Positions 1 through 9,200 of a stretch of DNA of 25,857 nt are shown in pieces. Position 1 is the stretch's first letter, and each line of letters starts with the position of its first letter. The notes below the pieces were generated by a model. The model was not told where the DNA came from. It saw only the letters and a program-made list of their open reading frames with translations, and did not search any database. This DNA comes from Oxalobacteraceae bacterium UBA6018 (GTDB taxonomy: Bacteria; Pseudomonadota; Gammaproteobacteria; Burkholderiales; Burkholderiaceae_D): contig DIZW01000025.1 of assembly GCA_002428015.1 (NCBI GenBank), forward strand, positions 1 to 25,857, written 5' to 3'. The position numbers and the translations under genes were made by a program.

Positions 1-264
1 TCGACTTGTGTATAACGAGGTGCACTCAGGGTGGTGCCCGGCTCGCACCAGGCAGGAAGGCTTAGCAACGAAACGGCCCTGATAGCGCGGGACGACTTAG
101 GCGAGGTCGCTTGCACTGTCGAAAAAGGCGGAGCGTTGTTGCTGAAGCCGCTCGTACTACATGCATCGTCAAAAGCTGGCGGCCGCAGCCGCAGGCGCGT
201 TCTGCACTTCGTTTTTGGGCCGACGAGACTCCCCTTCGGGCTACAGTGGCAGTATACTGTTTGA
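1..264 (+). pseudogene. Phytanoyl-CoA dioxygenase-like protein, decayed C-terminal part
   Basis: The frame ending at the TGA at 262-264 encodes RGALRVVPGSHQAGRL near its start, then GGALLLKPLVLHASS and RRRVLHFVFGP. These match the C-terminal half of the PhyH (Fe(II)/2-oxoglutarate dioxygenase) family: the PGSH turn, the distal His of the metal triad in LHASS, and the Arg that binds 2-oxoglutarate. The same frame has an in-frame TAA at 13-15, just before the homology, and there is no good start. The expected lead-in (N-G-A-L-R) is recovered only by shifting frame around positions 16-21, where AAC GAG lies one frame away. The gene is therefore frame-disrupted as well as cut by the window edge; the rest lies upstream. 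A sequencing error is the alternative. Family recognition is from motifs only. Confidence 0.6.
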
Positions 265-316
265 CATTCTTTCGATTTCAGCAGACAGCGAATGACCAAA
301 ATTACGTGACGAACAA

Positions 317-679
317 ATGCGTATTCGAAAAATGCCTCTCGCCTGGATTGGGCTGATAGCGATACTGGCAGGTCCGGGCTCTGCGTGCGCGGGCACTCCA
401 GATTCAGAAAAACTAAAAGAACCGATTGATGCGCCAGGATACCAGCCGAAGGACGGGATGGTACCCGATGCCAAGACAGCGGTTGCAATTGCGATCGCGG
501 TCTGGAACCCCGTGTACGGCGAGAAGGAAATCGCCGCGGAGAAGCCTTTTGAGGCTGTTTTGAAAAGCGGCAAGTGGACTGTTACAGGTAGCTTGCCGAA
601 TGGCTGGGATGGTGGCGTTGCCACTGCCATCATTTCCAAAATCGATGGCCGGATTATCAAAATTTACCACACGAAGTGA
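317..679 (+). CDS. Exported NTF2-fold immunity-like protein (YbbC/YhhH type)
   Basis: A 120-residue protein. Residues 1-25 are a signal peptide (basic MRIRK, hydrophobic core, cleavage near ACA-G), so the product should be periplasmic. The mature part contains GMVPDAKTAVAIAIAVWNPVYG, followed by a strand ending KWTVTGSLP, then GGVATAIISKIDGRIIKIYH. This is the pattern of the NTF2-fold immunity family (YbbC/YhhH), small proteins found beside Rhs-type toxins in enterobacteria. No toxin gene lies in the window, so it is either an orphan or its partner is to the left of position 1. ATG 317 is used because it gives a complete signal peptide with positive N-terminus; ATG 332 is a possible alternative, and neither has a strong Shine-Dalgarno. 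Base composition is visibly less GC-rich than pnp next door, consistent with acquisition. The immunity role is inferred from the family. Confidence 0.72.
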   Translation: MRIRKMPLAWIGLIAILAGPGSACAGTPDSEKLKEPIDAPGYQPKDGMVPDAKTAVAIAIAVWNPVYGEKEIAAEKPFEAVLKSGKWTVTGSLPNGWDGGVATAIISKIDGRIIKIYHTK

Positions 680-728
680 GGCGATGATTCGGGGCGTAAT
701 TCGATTAAATTCGCAGTCTCGCGCCCAT

Positions 729-768
729 AAAAAAACCGCCAGACGCATCGCTGCGCCGGCGGTTTTTT
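729..768 (-). terminator. Intrinsic terminator downstream of pnp (bidirectional)
   Basis: A7 followed by CCGCC (729-740) pairs with GGCGG followed by T6 (758-768), and an inner CGCA/TGCG stem lies in the loop. The U-tract is present on both strands, so it can stop pnp from the right and the NTF2-like gene from the left. Confidence 0.9.
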
Positions 769-794
769 ACTGGCCGAAGCCGGTGAAGCGAAGC

Positions 795-2912
795 TTACTG
801 AGGAGCGGCTTCGGTCGCGCCTTCGGCAGCCTTCATCGACAGCTTGAGGCGGCCGCGGTCGTCGGTCTCGAGGACCTTGACGCGCACTTGCTGGCCTTCT
901 TTCAGGTAGTCGGCCACGGCGTTCACACGCTCGTTGGCGATCTGCGAGATGTGCAGCAGGCCATCCTTGCCTGGCATGACCTGGACGATCGCGCCGAAGT
1001 CCAGCAGCTTCAACACCACGCCGTCGTAGGTCTTGCCCACTTCGACCGAGGCGGTCAGCTCTTCGATGCGGCGCTTGGCTTCCTGGCCGGCGGCAGCGTC
1101 GACGGAAGCGATGGTGACCACGCCTTCGTCGCTGATGTCGATCTGGGTGCCGGTTTCTTCGGTCAGCGCGCGAATGACCGCGCCGCCTTTGCCGATCACG
1201 TCACGGATCTTCTCTGGATTGATCTTGATGGTGATCAGGCGCGGTGCGAAGTCCGACAGTTCGGTCTTCACGTGCGGCATCGCCTTCTGCATTTCACCGA
1301 GGATGTGCTCGCGGCCTTCTTTGGCTTGCGCCAGCGCCACTTGCATGATCTCCTTGGTGATGCCCATGATCTTGATGTCCATCTGCAGCGCGGTGATGCC
1401 ATTGGCGGTACCGGCTACCTTGAAGTCCATGTCGCCCAGGTGGTCTTCGTCGCCCAGGATGTCCGACAGAACGGCGAACTTGCCGCCTTCCTTGATCAGG
1501 CCCATGGCGATACCGGCCACGTGCGCTTTCATCGGCACGCCGGCGTCCATCAGTGCCAGGCAGCCGCCGCATACCGACGCCATCGACGAGGAACCGTTCG
1601 ATTCGGTGATCTCCGACACCAGGCGCACCGAGTAGCTGAAATCTTCCGGCTCTGGCAGCGCAGCGATCAGCGCGCGCTTGGCCAGGCGGCCGTGGCCGAT
1701 TTCGCGGCGCTTCGGGGTGCCGACGCGACCGGTTTCGCCGGTCGCGAACGGAGGCATGTTGTAGTGCATCATGAAGTCGTCGGTGTACTCGCCCATCAGC
1801 GCGTCGATCTTCTGGCTGTCGCGCGCGGTGCCGAGGGTGGCCACGACCAGCGCCTGGGTTTCGCCGCGGGTGAACAGCGCCGAACCGTGGGTACGCGGCA
1901 GGATGCTGGTGCGGATCGCGATCGGACGCACGGTGCGGGTATCGCGCCCGTCGATGCGTGGCTCGCCTTCGAGGATCTGCGAACGCACGATCTTCGCTTC
2001 CATGTCGAACAGGATGTTGTTCACTTCAGCCGAGTCGACCGACGCGCCGTTGCCGGCGGCTTCAGCCTGCAGGTCGGCCAGCACCTGGGCGGTGGCGTCC
2101 TTGAGCTTGGTGGTACGGGCTTGCTTGTCGCGGGTCTGGTAAGCGTCGCGGATCTTCGCTTCGGCGAAGTGGGCCACGCGCGCGATCAGCGCTTCGTTCT
2201 TCGGCGCAGGCGCCCATTCGACTTCCGGCTTGCCGCCGTCGGCCACCAGGTCGTGGATCGCGTCGATCACGGCCTTCATCTGGTCGTGGCCGAATACGAC
2301 CGCGCCGAGCATGACTTCCTCGGACAACTGCTGGGCTTCCGATTCGACCATCAGCACGGCCGTCTCGGTGCCGGCCACAACCAGATCCATCTGCGAGGTC
2401 TTGAGCTGGGTGGTGGTCGGGTTCAGGATGTACTGGCCGTTGGCATAGCCGACGCGCGCCGCGCCGACCGGGCCGCTGAAAGGCACGCCCGACACGCACA
2501 GCGCGGCCGATGCGCCGATCATGGCGGCGATGTCAGGGTCGATTTCCGGGTTGACCGACAGAACGTGGATGATGATCTGGACTTCGTTCAGGTAGCCTTC
2601 CGGGAACAGCGGGCGGATCGGACGGTCGATCAGGCGGGAGGTCAGGGTTTCCTTCTCCGACGGGCGGCCTTCGCGCTTGAAGAAACCACCTGGGATTTTG
2701 CCGGCAGCGTAGGTTTTCTCGACGTAGTCAACGGTCAGCGGGAAGAAATCCTGGCCTGGCTTGGCGTCTTTGCGCGCTACCACGGTTGCCAGGACGACGG
2801 TGTCTTCAATCGACACCAGGACCGCGCCCGAGGCTTGACGGGCGATCTCGCCGGTCTCCAGGGTCACTTTGTGCTGGCCGTACTGGAAGGTTTTCGTAAC
2901 TTTATTAAACAT
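795..2912 (-). CDS. pnp: Polyribonucleotide nucleotidyltransferase (PNPase)
   Basis: A 705-residue enzyme of the usual length. It degrades RNA 3' to 5' by phosphorolysis and is a component of the RNA degradosome. Domains in order: first RNase PH core (about 10-145, including GGFFKREGRPSEKE and RLIDRPIRPLFP), a helical linker (to about 230), a second RNase PH core (about 310-545), a KH domain with the IGKGG loop (about 550-610) and an S1 domain (about 618-690, LLDFGAIVQVMPGKDGLLH). The phosphate-binding SNGSSSMASVCGG segment and the catalytic aspartates of LGDEDHLGDMDF are intact. The ATG at 2912 is preceded by GAAAGGGA about 7 bases away. It lies 163 bases downstream of rpsO on the same strand, the conserved rpsO-pnp order, with a stem-loop between. 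The C-terminal tail after S1 is short (EGATEAAPQ). Confidence 0.98.
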   Translation of the reverse strand: MFNKVTKTFQYGQHKVTLETGEIARQASGAVLVSIEDTVVLATVVARKDAKPGQDFFPLTVDYVEKTYAAGKIPGGFFKREGRPSEKETLTSRLIDRPIRPLFPEGYLNEVQIIIHVLSVNPEIDPDIAAMIGASAALCVSGVPFSGPVGAARVGYANGQYILNPTTTQLKTSQMDLVVAGTETAVLMVESEAQQLSEEVMLGAVVFGHDQMKAVIDAIHDLVADGGKPEVEWAPAPKNEALIARVAHFAEAKIRDAYQTRDKQARTTKLKDATAQVLADLQAEAAGNGASVDSAEVNNILFDMEAKIVRSQILEGEPRIDGRDTRTVRPIAIRTSILPRTHGSALFTRGETQALVVATLGTARDSQKIDALMGEYTDDFMMHYNMPPFATGETGRVGTPKRREIGHGRLAKRALIAALPEPEDFSYSVRLVSEITESNGSSSMASVCGGCLALMDAGVPMKAHVAGIAMGLIKEGGKFAVLSDILGDEDHLGDMDFKVAGTANGITALQMDIKIMGITKEIMQVALAQAKEGREHILGEMQKAMPHVKTELSDFAPRLITIKINPEKIRDVIGKGGAVIRALTEETGTQIDISDEGVVTIASVDAAAGQEAKRRIEELTASVEVGKTYDGVVLKLLDFGAIVQVMPGKDGLLHISQIANERVNAVADYLKEGQQVRVKVLETDDRGRLKLSMKAAEGATEAAPQ

Positions 2913-3017
2913 GGGTAATCCCTTTCTATTTGCCGACAGATTTTCAGGGGCTGTCGTTCACCTCACCGCAGGCAACACTTTTTGCTGCCTCACTACATTT
3001 TCGAAACGCGCAATGCA

Positions 3018-3051
3018 AAATGCCCGCGACAGCGAACTGACGCAGGCATTT
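3018..3051 (-). promoter_or_regulatory. rpsO-pnp intergenic stem-loop (attenuator or processing site)
   Basis: On the minus strand AAATGCCTGCG and CGCGGGCATTT pair over 11 positions (one G-U) around a 12-base loop, 24 bases after the rpsO stop. Only three U residues follow the stem, so it is a weak intrinsic terminator. By analogy with E. coli, where the rpsO-pnp spacer carries a partial terminator and an RNase III site used in PNPase autoregulation, this is likely an attenuator or processing element. The function is inferred from position. Confidence 0.6.
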
Positions 3052-3075
3052 CTTTTAAACTTGTAGCGGCAAAAA

Positions 3076-3345
3076 TTACTTACGCAGGCCGAGTTTAGCG
3101 ATCAGATCGCGGTAACGGGTTGCGTCTTTGCTTTTCAGGTAGGACAGCAGGCTCTTACGACGGTTGACCATCATGATCAGGCCGCGGCGCGAGTGGTGAT
3201 CCTTGGCGTGTGCCTTGAAGTGGCCGTTCAGTTCGTTGATACGTGCGGTCAGCAGAGCGACCTGGACTTCAGGGGAGCCGGTGTCGTTTTGGCCACGGGC
3301 GTTGTCGGCGATAATTGCCGACTTGTTGATGTTTTCTACGGACAT
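3076..3345 (-). CDS. rpsO: 30S ribosomal protein S15
   Basis: An 89-residue protein, the standard S15 length. It binds 16S rRNA in the central domain of the small subunit and bridges to 23S rRNA. The family signature region is present: GSPEVQVALLTARINELNGH, then HSRRGLIMMVNRRKSLLSYL and the C-terminal RYRDLIAKLGLRK. The ATG at 3345 is chosen over an upstream in-frame ATG at 3390 because it gives the canonical N-terminus (MSVENINKS) and has GAAAGGT about 6 bases upstream. It is the first gene of the rpsO-pnp unit; its promoter must lie in 3346-3522, which it shares with a divergent lipoprotein gene, but I see no convincing -35/-10 pair there. Confidence 0.98.
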   Translation of the reverse strand: MSVENINKSAIIADNARGQNDTGSPEVQVALLTARINELNGHFKAHAKDHHSRRGLIMMVNRRKSLLSYLKSKDATRYRDLIAKLGLRK

Positions 3346-3522
3346 GATGTTACCTTTCACATGCGGTGCAAGAGTCGCAACCCAGCGCACCGTGAACCTC
3401 GATTAATAAGCTGGCCAAACAGCCAGACCCGCAAGTATATGCGAAAAGCGCCCGCGTCGCCAGTGCAGGATCGAATTAGCTGGGGCATCATGGGGTTTTT
3501 GACGCGTTCTGACGGAGTTTTT

Positions 3523-4023
3523 ATGCGTAAACGAGCCCTTATTGTCGTGTTTGCCGCCAGTTTGGCCCTGGGCGGCTGCGCCGGCCTGATCCGCACCCAG
3601 CCCGCGCTGGGCGACCCGGTCGCCACCGTGGTCAGCAAATTCGGCCAGCCCACCGCCACCTTCAGCGAGCCGGGCGGGCAGGTGTTCGAGTATGCGACCG
3701 GCCCGATGGGCCAAACCACGTGGATGGCGCATTTCGGCCCGGACGGACGCCTGGCACGCTTCGAACAGGTGCTCACCGGCGAGACCTTCGCCAAGATCAA
3801 GATCGACGTCGCCACCAAGGCCGACGTGCTGCGCCTGATCGGCCACCCCGCCGAGCATTCCTACCTCGCCCTGCCCGACCTGGAAGTGTGGTCCTACCGC
3901 TACAAGGAAAACGGGGTGTGGAATTCGATGATGCACGTGCATTTCAACCGCGCCGGGGTGGTCAAGATGATGCAGAACGGCCCGGACCCGATGTACGAGG
4001 AAAAGCGTTTCTTCAGGGATTGA
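3523..4023 (+). CDS. Two-module SmpA/BamE-like lipoprotein
   Basis: A 166-residue lipoprotein. The N-terminus has a basic start, a hydrophobic core and lipobox LGGC with the acylated cysteine at residue 19; residue 20 is Ala, which predicts release to the outer membrane. The mature part seems built of two copies of one module. Residues 29-84 contain VVSKFGQPTATF, a Trp/Phe-rich strand and FGPDGRLARF; residues 96-151 contain VLRLIGHPAEHSY, VWSYRYKENGVW and FNRAGVVKMM. Each copy resembles the SmpA/OmlA (BamE-like) fold: a short helix with G-x-P, then beta strands. The ATG at 3523 has GGAG 7 bases upstream. It is convergent with pbpC (40 bases between stops) and divergent from rpsO. It is not the canonical single-module BamE, so no symbol is given, and its function is unknown. 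Confidence 0.8.
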   Translation: MRKRALIVVFAASLALGGCAGLIRTQPALGDPVATVVSKFGQPTATFSEPGGQVFEYATGPMGQTTWMAHFGPDGRLARFEQVLTGETFAKIKIDVATKADVLRLIGHPAEHSYLALPDLEVWSYRYKENGVWNSMMHVHFNRAGVVKMMQNGPDPMYEEKRFFRD

Positions 4024-4063
4024 TCCTGCGAAGCCGGCCATTTTCTACGATCGTCACGGGAAT

Positions 4064-6250
4064 TCATGACTTGCGGCCACCCGCCTTCGCCCCCAGTCCG
4101 CGGATTTCAAAGACATGCCTGTCAAGCGCCAGCCCGTGGGGATCGGCTAGCAGCAGGACATGCTTGCCCGGCGCCGGCAGCGGCAGCAACACCATGCTTT
4201 GCCCGCAGCGCGCGACCGGCTTGTCGTCCAGACGCAAGCAGCTGCGGGTGGCGCTGTTTGCCTGCAGGAGCAAGGATTGACGGCGCTCGGGAATGTCGGG
4301 GTCGGGCGCGATGACGGCGGCGTCCGGCGGCGCGATCAGCTGTGCCCGCGCGCCGACGAGTTGCATGGTGAGCTCGGCCGGCTGCGCAGTGTCGGCAATG
4401 ACCCATTCGCTCCGCGGCGCCTCGAACGCCGGCTTGAACGTCACGTTCTGGCGCTGGACGCCGGGCGGCGGCGTGGGCGCGCGGCTGGCCGTCAGCTCGT
4501 GCAGATGCTCGACGACGTCGCGCCAGATCGGCGCCGCGCCCGTCACGCCGGACACGTCCCACATCGGCGCGCCGGAGAAATTACCCACCCAGACGCCGAC
4601 GGTGTAGCGGTCCGTGTAGCCGACCGTCCAATTGTCGCGCATGCCCTTGCTGGTGCCGGTCTTGACGGCGGCCCAGGTGCGCGTCGACAAGGCGCTCGAC
4701 AGGCCAAACGTGGGCGCACGCGCGTTGGGATCGGACAGGATGTCGCCAATGATAAAGCTCGCTTGCGCGCTGATCACCTGGCGCGCCTTGGCTGCGGGCT
4801 GGTCGTCGGTGAAGCGTGCTTCGCTCCATCGGCCGCCGTTGGCCAGGGTGCGATAGGCGTTGCTCAATTCCAGCAGGTTCGTTTCAGCGCCGCCGAGGGC
4901 CAGCCCGAAGCCGTAGTGGTCGGCGTCGTGCACCAGGCCGCTCAGTCCGAAGCTACGCATCGTGAGTAGAAACCGGTCCACGCCAACCATCGTCAGCGCG
5001 CGCACGGCCGGCACATTGAGCGACGAGCCAAGCGCCGTGCGCACACTGACGGCGCCGCGAAAATGGCGGTCGTAGTCCTGCGGGATATACAAGCCGGACG
5101 GCGTGTTGAGGGCCAGCGGCGAGTCGTCGAGCACTGAGCTGGCCGTCAACCAGCGCTGGTCGATCGCCAAGCCGTAGAGAAAGGGCTTGAGCGTCGATCC
5201 AGGCTGGCGCGCCGCCGCCACGCCATCGACTGCCGACGCGCTCGATAGAACGCCGCTGGAGCCGACATAGGCCAGCACTTCCCCGCTGAGGTTGTCGAGC
5301 ACGACGATGGCGCCGTCTTCAACGTTACGCTCCGACAGCTCCGCCAGATGGGTGCGCAAGGTTTCACTGGCAAAACGTTGAATCTCCGCGTCGAGGGTGA
5401 CGCGCAAGCGCTCGCCCGGATGGCGCAGCAGGCGCCGCGCGAGGTGGGGCGCGTCATCGATGCCCTGCATGGCGTAGGCGCCCGGGGTCAGGCCGGCAGC
5501 AACGAAGGTGGCGCGAGCGCAGGCGGCCGCCATCTGCATCTTGCGCAGCGTGACGCAGGCGCGGTGCCCCACCTGGTAACGCGCCGCGCCGGGCGCGCGG
5601 ATCAGCGCGCTCAGCACGGCAGCGTCGGCGCTGTCGAGGCCGTCCGGCCCTTTGGCGAGCAGGCCACGGGCGCCGGCGTCGATGCCGACCAGCTCGCCCC
5701 GAAACGGCACGATGTTCAAGTAGGCCTCGAGGATGTCGCGCTTGCTCCAGTGCAGTTCGAGCGCCATGGCATTGCGCATCTGCCGCAGTTTTCCGCCCAG
5801 GCCGCGCGCCCTGGCGCAACCGTCGCAAGGTGGATCGAGCATGCTTGCCAACTGCATGCTGATGGTGCTGGCGCCGCGCGCACGGGTACGGTGCAGGTTG
5901 TCGAGCAGCGCGGACAGGACGCCGACGAGGTCGATGCCAGCATGGTGCCAGAACCGCTTGTCTTCCGACACCACGACACTGCGCAGCAGGATGGGCGACA
6001 TGGCGTCGAGCGGGGTCCATGCCAGCATGCGGCGGCGCTGGTCCAGGCGCAGGCGCTCGAGGACCACATTGTTGCGGTCAAACAGGATCGACTCCGACCC
6101 CTGGTGGCTGGCACGCACTTCGGCAAAGCGCGGCACCGGCGCGGTCAGTACCAGCACGGCCACGACCAGGCAAACGCAGACGCCGGCAACGGCCAGCGCC
6201 GCGGCGCCGCGCAGCACGCGCCGGCGGCTAAACATTGCTCGCCATCGCAT
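4064..6250 (-). CDS. pbpC: Penicillin-binding protein 1C (transglycosylase/transpeptidase)
   Basis: A 728-residue bifunctional peptidoglycan synthase. One N-terminal membrane anchor (about residues 14-38) precedes a GT51 transglycosylase with the catalytic glutamate E96 in SEDKRFWHHAGID, then RGASTISMQLA and KRDILEAYLNIVPF. The transpeptidase domain has all three penicilloyl-serine motifs: STLK with nucleophile Ser352, SLN at 410-412 and KTGTS starting at Lys530. The C-terminal 90 residues match the BiPBP_C domain that distinguishes PBP1C from PBP1A/1B. The first in-frame ATG after the upstream gene (6250) is used, one base after its stop; ATG 6235 is also possible, since neither site has a strong Shine-Dalgarno. 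It is translationally linked to the alpha-2-macroglobulin gene, the yfhM-pbpC pairing known in E. coli, where PBP1C is thought to repair the wall while the macroglobulin traps invading proteases. Confidence 0.95.
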   Translation of the reverse strand: MRWRAMFSRRRVLRGAAALAVAGVCVCLVVAVLVLTAPVPRFAEVRASHQGSESILFDRNNVVLERLRLDQRRRMLAWTPLDAMSPILLRSVVVSEDKRFWHHAGIDLVGVLSALLDNLHRTRARGASTISMQLASMLDPPCDGCARARGLGGKLRQMRNAMALELHWSKRDILEAYLNIVPFRGELVGIDAGARGLLAKGPDGLDSADAAVLSALIRAPGAARYQVGHRACVTLRKMQMAAACARATFVAAGLTPGAYAMQGIDDAPHLARRLLRHPGERLRVTLDAEIQRFASETLRTHLAELSERNVEDGAIVVLDNLSGEVLAYVGSSGVLSSASAVDGVAAARQPGSTLKPFLYGLAIDQRWLTASSVLDDSPLALNTPSGLYIPQDYDRHFRGAVSVRTALGSSLNVPAVRALTMVGVDRFLLTMRSFGLSGLVHDADHYGFGLALGGAETNLLELSNAYRTLANGGRWSEARFTDDQPAAKARQVISAQASFIIGDILSDPNARAPTFGLSSALSTRTWAAVKTGTSKGMRDNWTVGYTDRYTVGVWVGNFSGAPMWDVSGVTGAAPIWRDVVEHLHELTASRAPTPPPGVQRQNVTFKPAFEAPRSEWVIADTAQPAELTMQLVGARAQLIAPPDAAVIAPDPDIPERRQSLLLQANSATRSCLRLDDKPVARCGQSMVLLPLPAPGKHVLLLADPHGLALDRHVFEIRGLGAKAGGRKS

Positions 6251-6251
6251 G

Positions 6252-9200
6252 CTATTTGTCCGCCGCGACGACGTCGATCCGCGCCACCGGAAGTTCGGCG
6301 AAGACTTCCGGCGCGTACATCGCTTCCACGCGGGTGGCGGGCATCTCGAAACGCCCCGGGTTGTTGAGGCGCACGCTGTACTCGATCGTGAATTTGCCTT
6401 TCGGTACGTAGCTGTAGTAGGCACGGAAAGCGTCGAACGCGCGCTCTTCGAACGCCGGCCGTTGCCAGCCCTGCTTCTTGGCGCCCGCCGCCAGCTGCGC
6501 CGAGTCGCCACCGAGGCCGCTGCCGAGAATACTCGCTCCCGATGGCACCGGGTCGTTGAGCACCACCCAGGTCCGGTCCGATTGCGCATCGATTTCCAGC
6601 GTCACGCGATAGCTGTCGCCGGCCTGCCACACGCCACTTTTCTTCTGCTCGATCGGCGTCACGCTGCGTTTGATCTGGTATCCCGCGAACAAAGGTTTTT
6701 GCAGAGGCAAGGCCGCGCGCGCGGCGATGAAGGCCCATGGCTTGCCCGCGCCCTGGTGCTCCAGCGACAGCGTGGCCTGCGCCGGCGGCCAGTCAAAATG
6801 CGTGGCCACACCCTCGCCCATGAGTGTGCCGAGCGTCGGGTCGTTCCCCTTGTCGGCGACGGCGGCGCGCCATTCCAGCCGCCGCTCCTGGGCGCCCAGC
6901 TTGGCGACGGTGTTGCCGCCGACCGGTTCGCGTTCGTAACGTTGCCTGAAGTGACGCAGGGCGACCACGCCCCAGGCGTTGGCCACTGTCGTGCTCCAGC
7001 GTCCCTGCGCCTGGCGGCCCAGGGCGCCGCGCGCGAGACGGCCGGCGTCCTCGGCCGGGAAGCCGGGATCGTCGGAAAGTAGGCGCAAGGCGCGCACCGC
7101 GTTGAGGTCGGGCGAGACCATCAGCCACCAAAGATAATCGCTCTTCTCGGTCGAGAAGCTCATCGTGGTGCCGGAAAACGTCAGGCGCGAACGCAGGATG
7201 GTTTTTGCTTCGGTCAATTTGGCATCGCGCCCCGGGACGTCCGCCATGCGCGTGAGCACGGATATCCAGTCGATCACACCCGAGCTGGGCCACAGGTTGG
7301 GCGCGATCTCCAGCGACTCGAGCATGGCCGGCTTGGCGTGGCCGTAGCGCGCCATGGCGTCAATCGCGGCGAGCTTGCGCAGGACCACATCGGCCGACTG
7401 CAGCGAGCCGTACCGGTGGATGCGGCCCGCGACGAAATTCTCCAGGCCCCGCAACATCTGGTCGCGCGCGGCGGCCGGGATCTGGTAGCCGGCCTCGTCG
7501 GCGATGGTGAGGATATACGCCGTCAGCGTGTCGTCGCCTTCCAGCCAGGTCATCGGGAAATAGCGCGCCAGGCCGTCACGGTCGAGGTAGGATGGCAGGC
7601 TGTTCATCACGCTCAGCCAGCGCCCAGGGTCGGCCAGCACCACCGCGACCGAGGTGCGCTGTTCCAGGCAGGTATAGGGATAGCGCTGCATCCATTCCTT
7701 GATGCCGCCCAGGTCGCCACCGAGCGAGTTGACCAAACGGATCTCAAGGCCGCCGCGCCCGGCGATGGCGCCGGCAGGCTGTTGCACCGGAATGGTCAGC
7801 GCCTTGCCCGGTTGCAGTTGCTCCAGGGTTTGTTGATACAGCCGCACCGGGTGGGCCGCGCCAACCGTTTGCACGAAATTGAGCGCGTCGTGCGCGGCCG
7901 GTGGGTTCGCCGCACCGGCCGTGGCGACCTCGGAAGCGGAGATGTTCCAGTTGAGCTTGTCCACATCAAAGGGCACGTTCGCGGGGAATGAGAGCGTGCG
8001 CGCTTCGCCCGCCTTCAGACCGATCCGCTGGGTACCGACGGACTTCGCGGCCGTGCCGGCCAGGTATGTGGCGTTGACGTCCAATGTCAGGGCACGCTCG
8101 CCGCCATTGCGCACCGTCACCATCGCGGCGAACTGGTCGCCTTCGCGCACAAACGGCGGCAAGCCGGCAAACAGCAATACTTCCTGGGTCGTGCTGATGG
8201 TCGCGCTGGCCGAACCGAAGCGCGAATTGCCGGCATGGGCGATCGCGGCGATGCGGAAGGTCGTCAGCGAGTCGTTGAGCGGCACGTCGACACGCGCGTT
8301 GCCGTGCGCGTCGAGCTGTACCGTCGGCTTCCACAACAGCAAGGTGTCGAACAGCTCGCGCGCGTTGGCGCCCGCGCCGCCACCGCCACCGCCCGGCGCC
8401 GCGGCCTTCTTGCCGAAATGGCGTTTGCCGATCACCTGCGATTGCGCGGTTGAGGTCACCACCTCCTCCGGGCGGTGCTGCATCATCGCCTCCAACAACT
8501 TCCACGAGTTCGGCGCCGCCAAGGACAGCAAGCCTTCGTCGACCGCCGCGAGGGCGATCTCGGCGTTCGCGGCGGGCTTGCCGGCCGCGTCGGTCACGTG
8601 CACGTTCACCACCGCGTGGTCCCGGATCTTGTACACCTGCTTTTCCGGAACCACCTGCACTTTCAGCGCGTAGGCGTCCCAGCCCACGCGGATCTGCGCG
8701 ATGCCCAACTTGAACGCCGGCTTGGTGAGATCGACCAGCGCGCTTGGGCGGGTGTCTATCTCAGGCGGTAATTTCTTTGCCAAGCCGAGGAAGACGCCGA
8801 TCCGGTTGATCAGCCGCCGCAGCCAGGCGAAGCGCCCTGGCGTTTCCGGATCGACGCGTCCGCGCACGACCATCACCGAGACATACGCGTTCGGCCCGAA
8901 GTTCTTAGCGACAGGCACCTCGACATAGGGCGAATTGGCGTTGATCGATACCACTTTGGAGTACAGGACACCCTCGCGCTCGACGGTCACCAGGGCTGTC
9001 GCCTCCCGGAACGGCATGCGCACTTCGAAGCGCGCGGTCTCGCCGACCTGATAATCTCGCCGCTCCGGCAGCACGTCGATGCGGTCGTTCGACGCCGCCG
9101 CGTACCAGTTGTCCGCGTCGGCAACGTAGAGTTCGGTGCTGGACTGGGCCACATTGCCGTCATCATCCTTGGCCGTGGCGACCAGCACCAGCTCGCCCGT

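Noticed and set aside
600..2918. 772-residue plus-strand open frame
   Set aside because: It is antisense to pnp, which has complete family motifs; the open frame results from GC-rich third positions and its translation is His/Asp/Arg-rich with no domain.
3402..3434. rpsO promoter with TTGCGG and TATTAA on the minus strand
   Set aside because: The spacer is 20 bases, too long for a confident sigma-70 call.
3193..3522. Longer N-terminus of the lipoprotein gene
   Set aside because: It overlaps rpsO antisense and would destroy the lipobox position; ATG 3523 has a good ribosome site.
6250..6589. Upstream extension of pbpC by 113 residues
   Set aside because: It lies wholly inside the alpha-2-macroglobulin coding sequence and is not membrane-anchor-like; the anchor starts just after ATG 6250.
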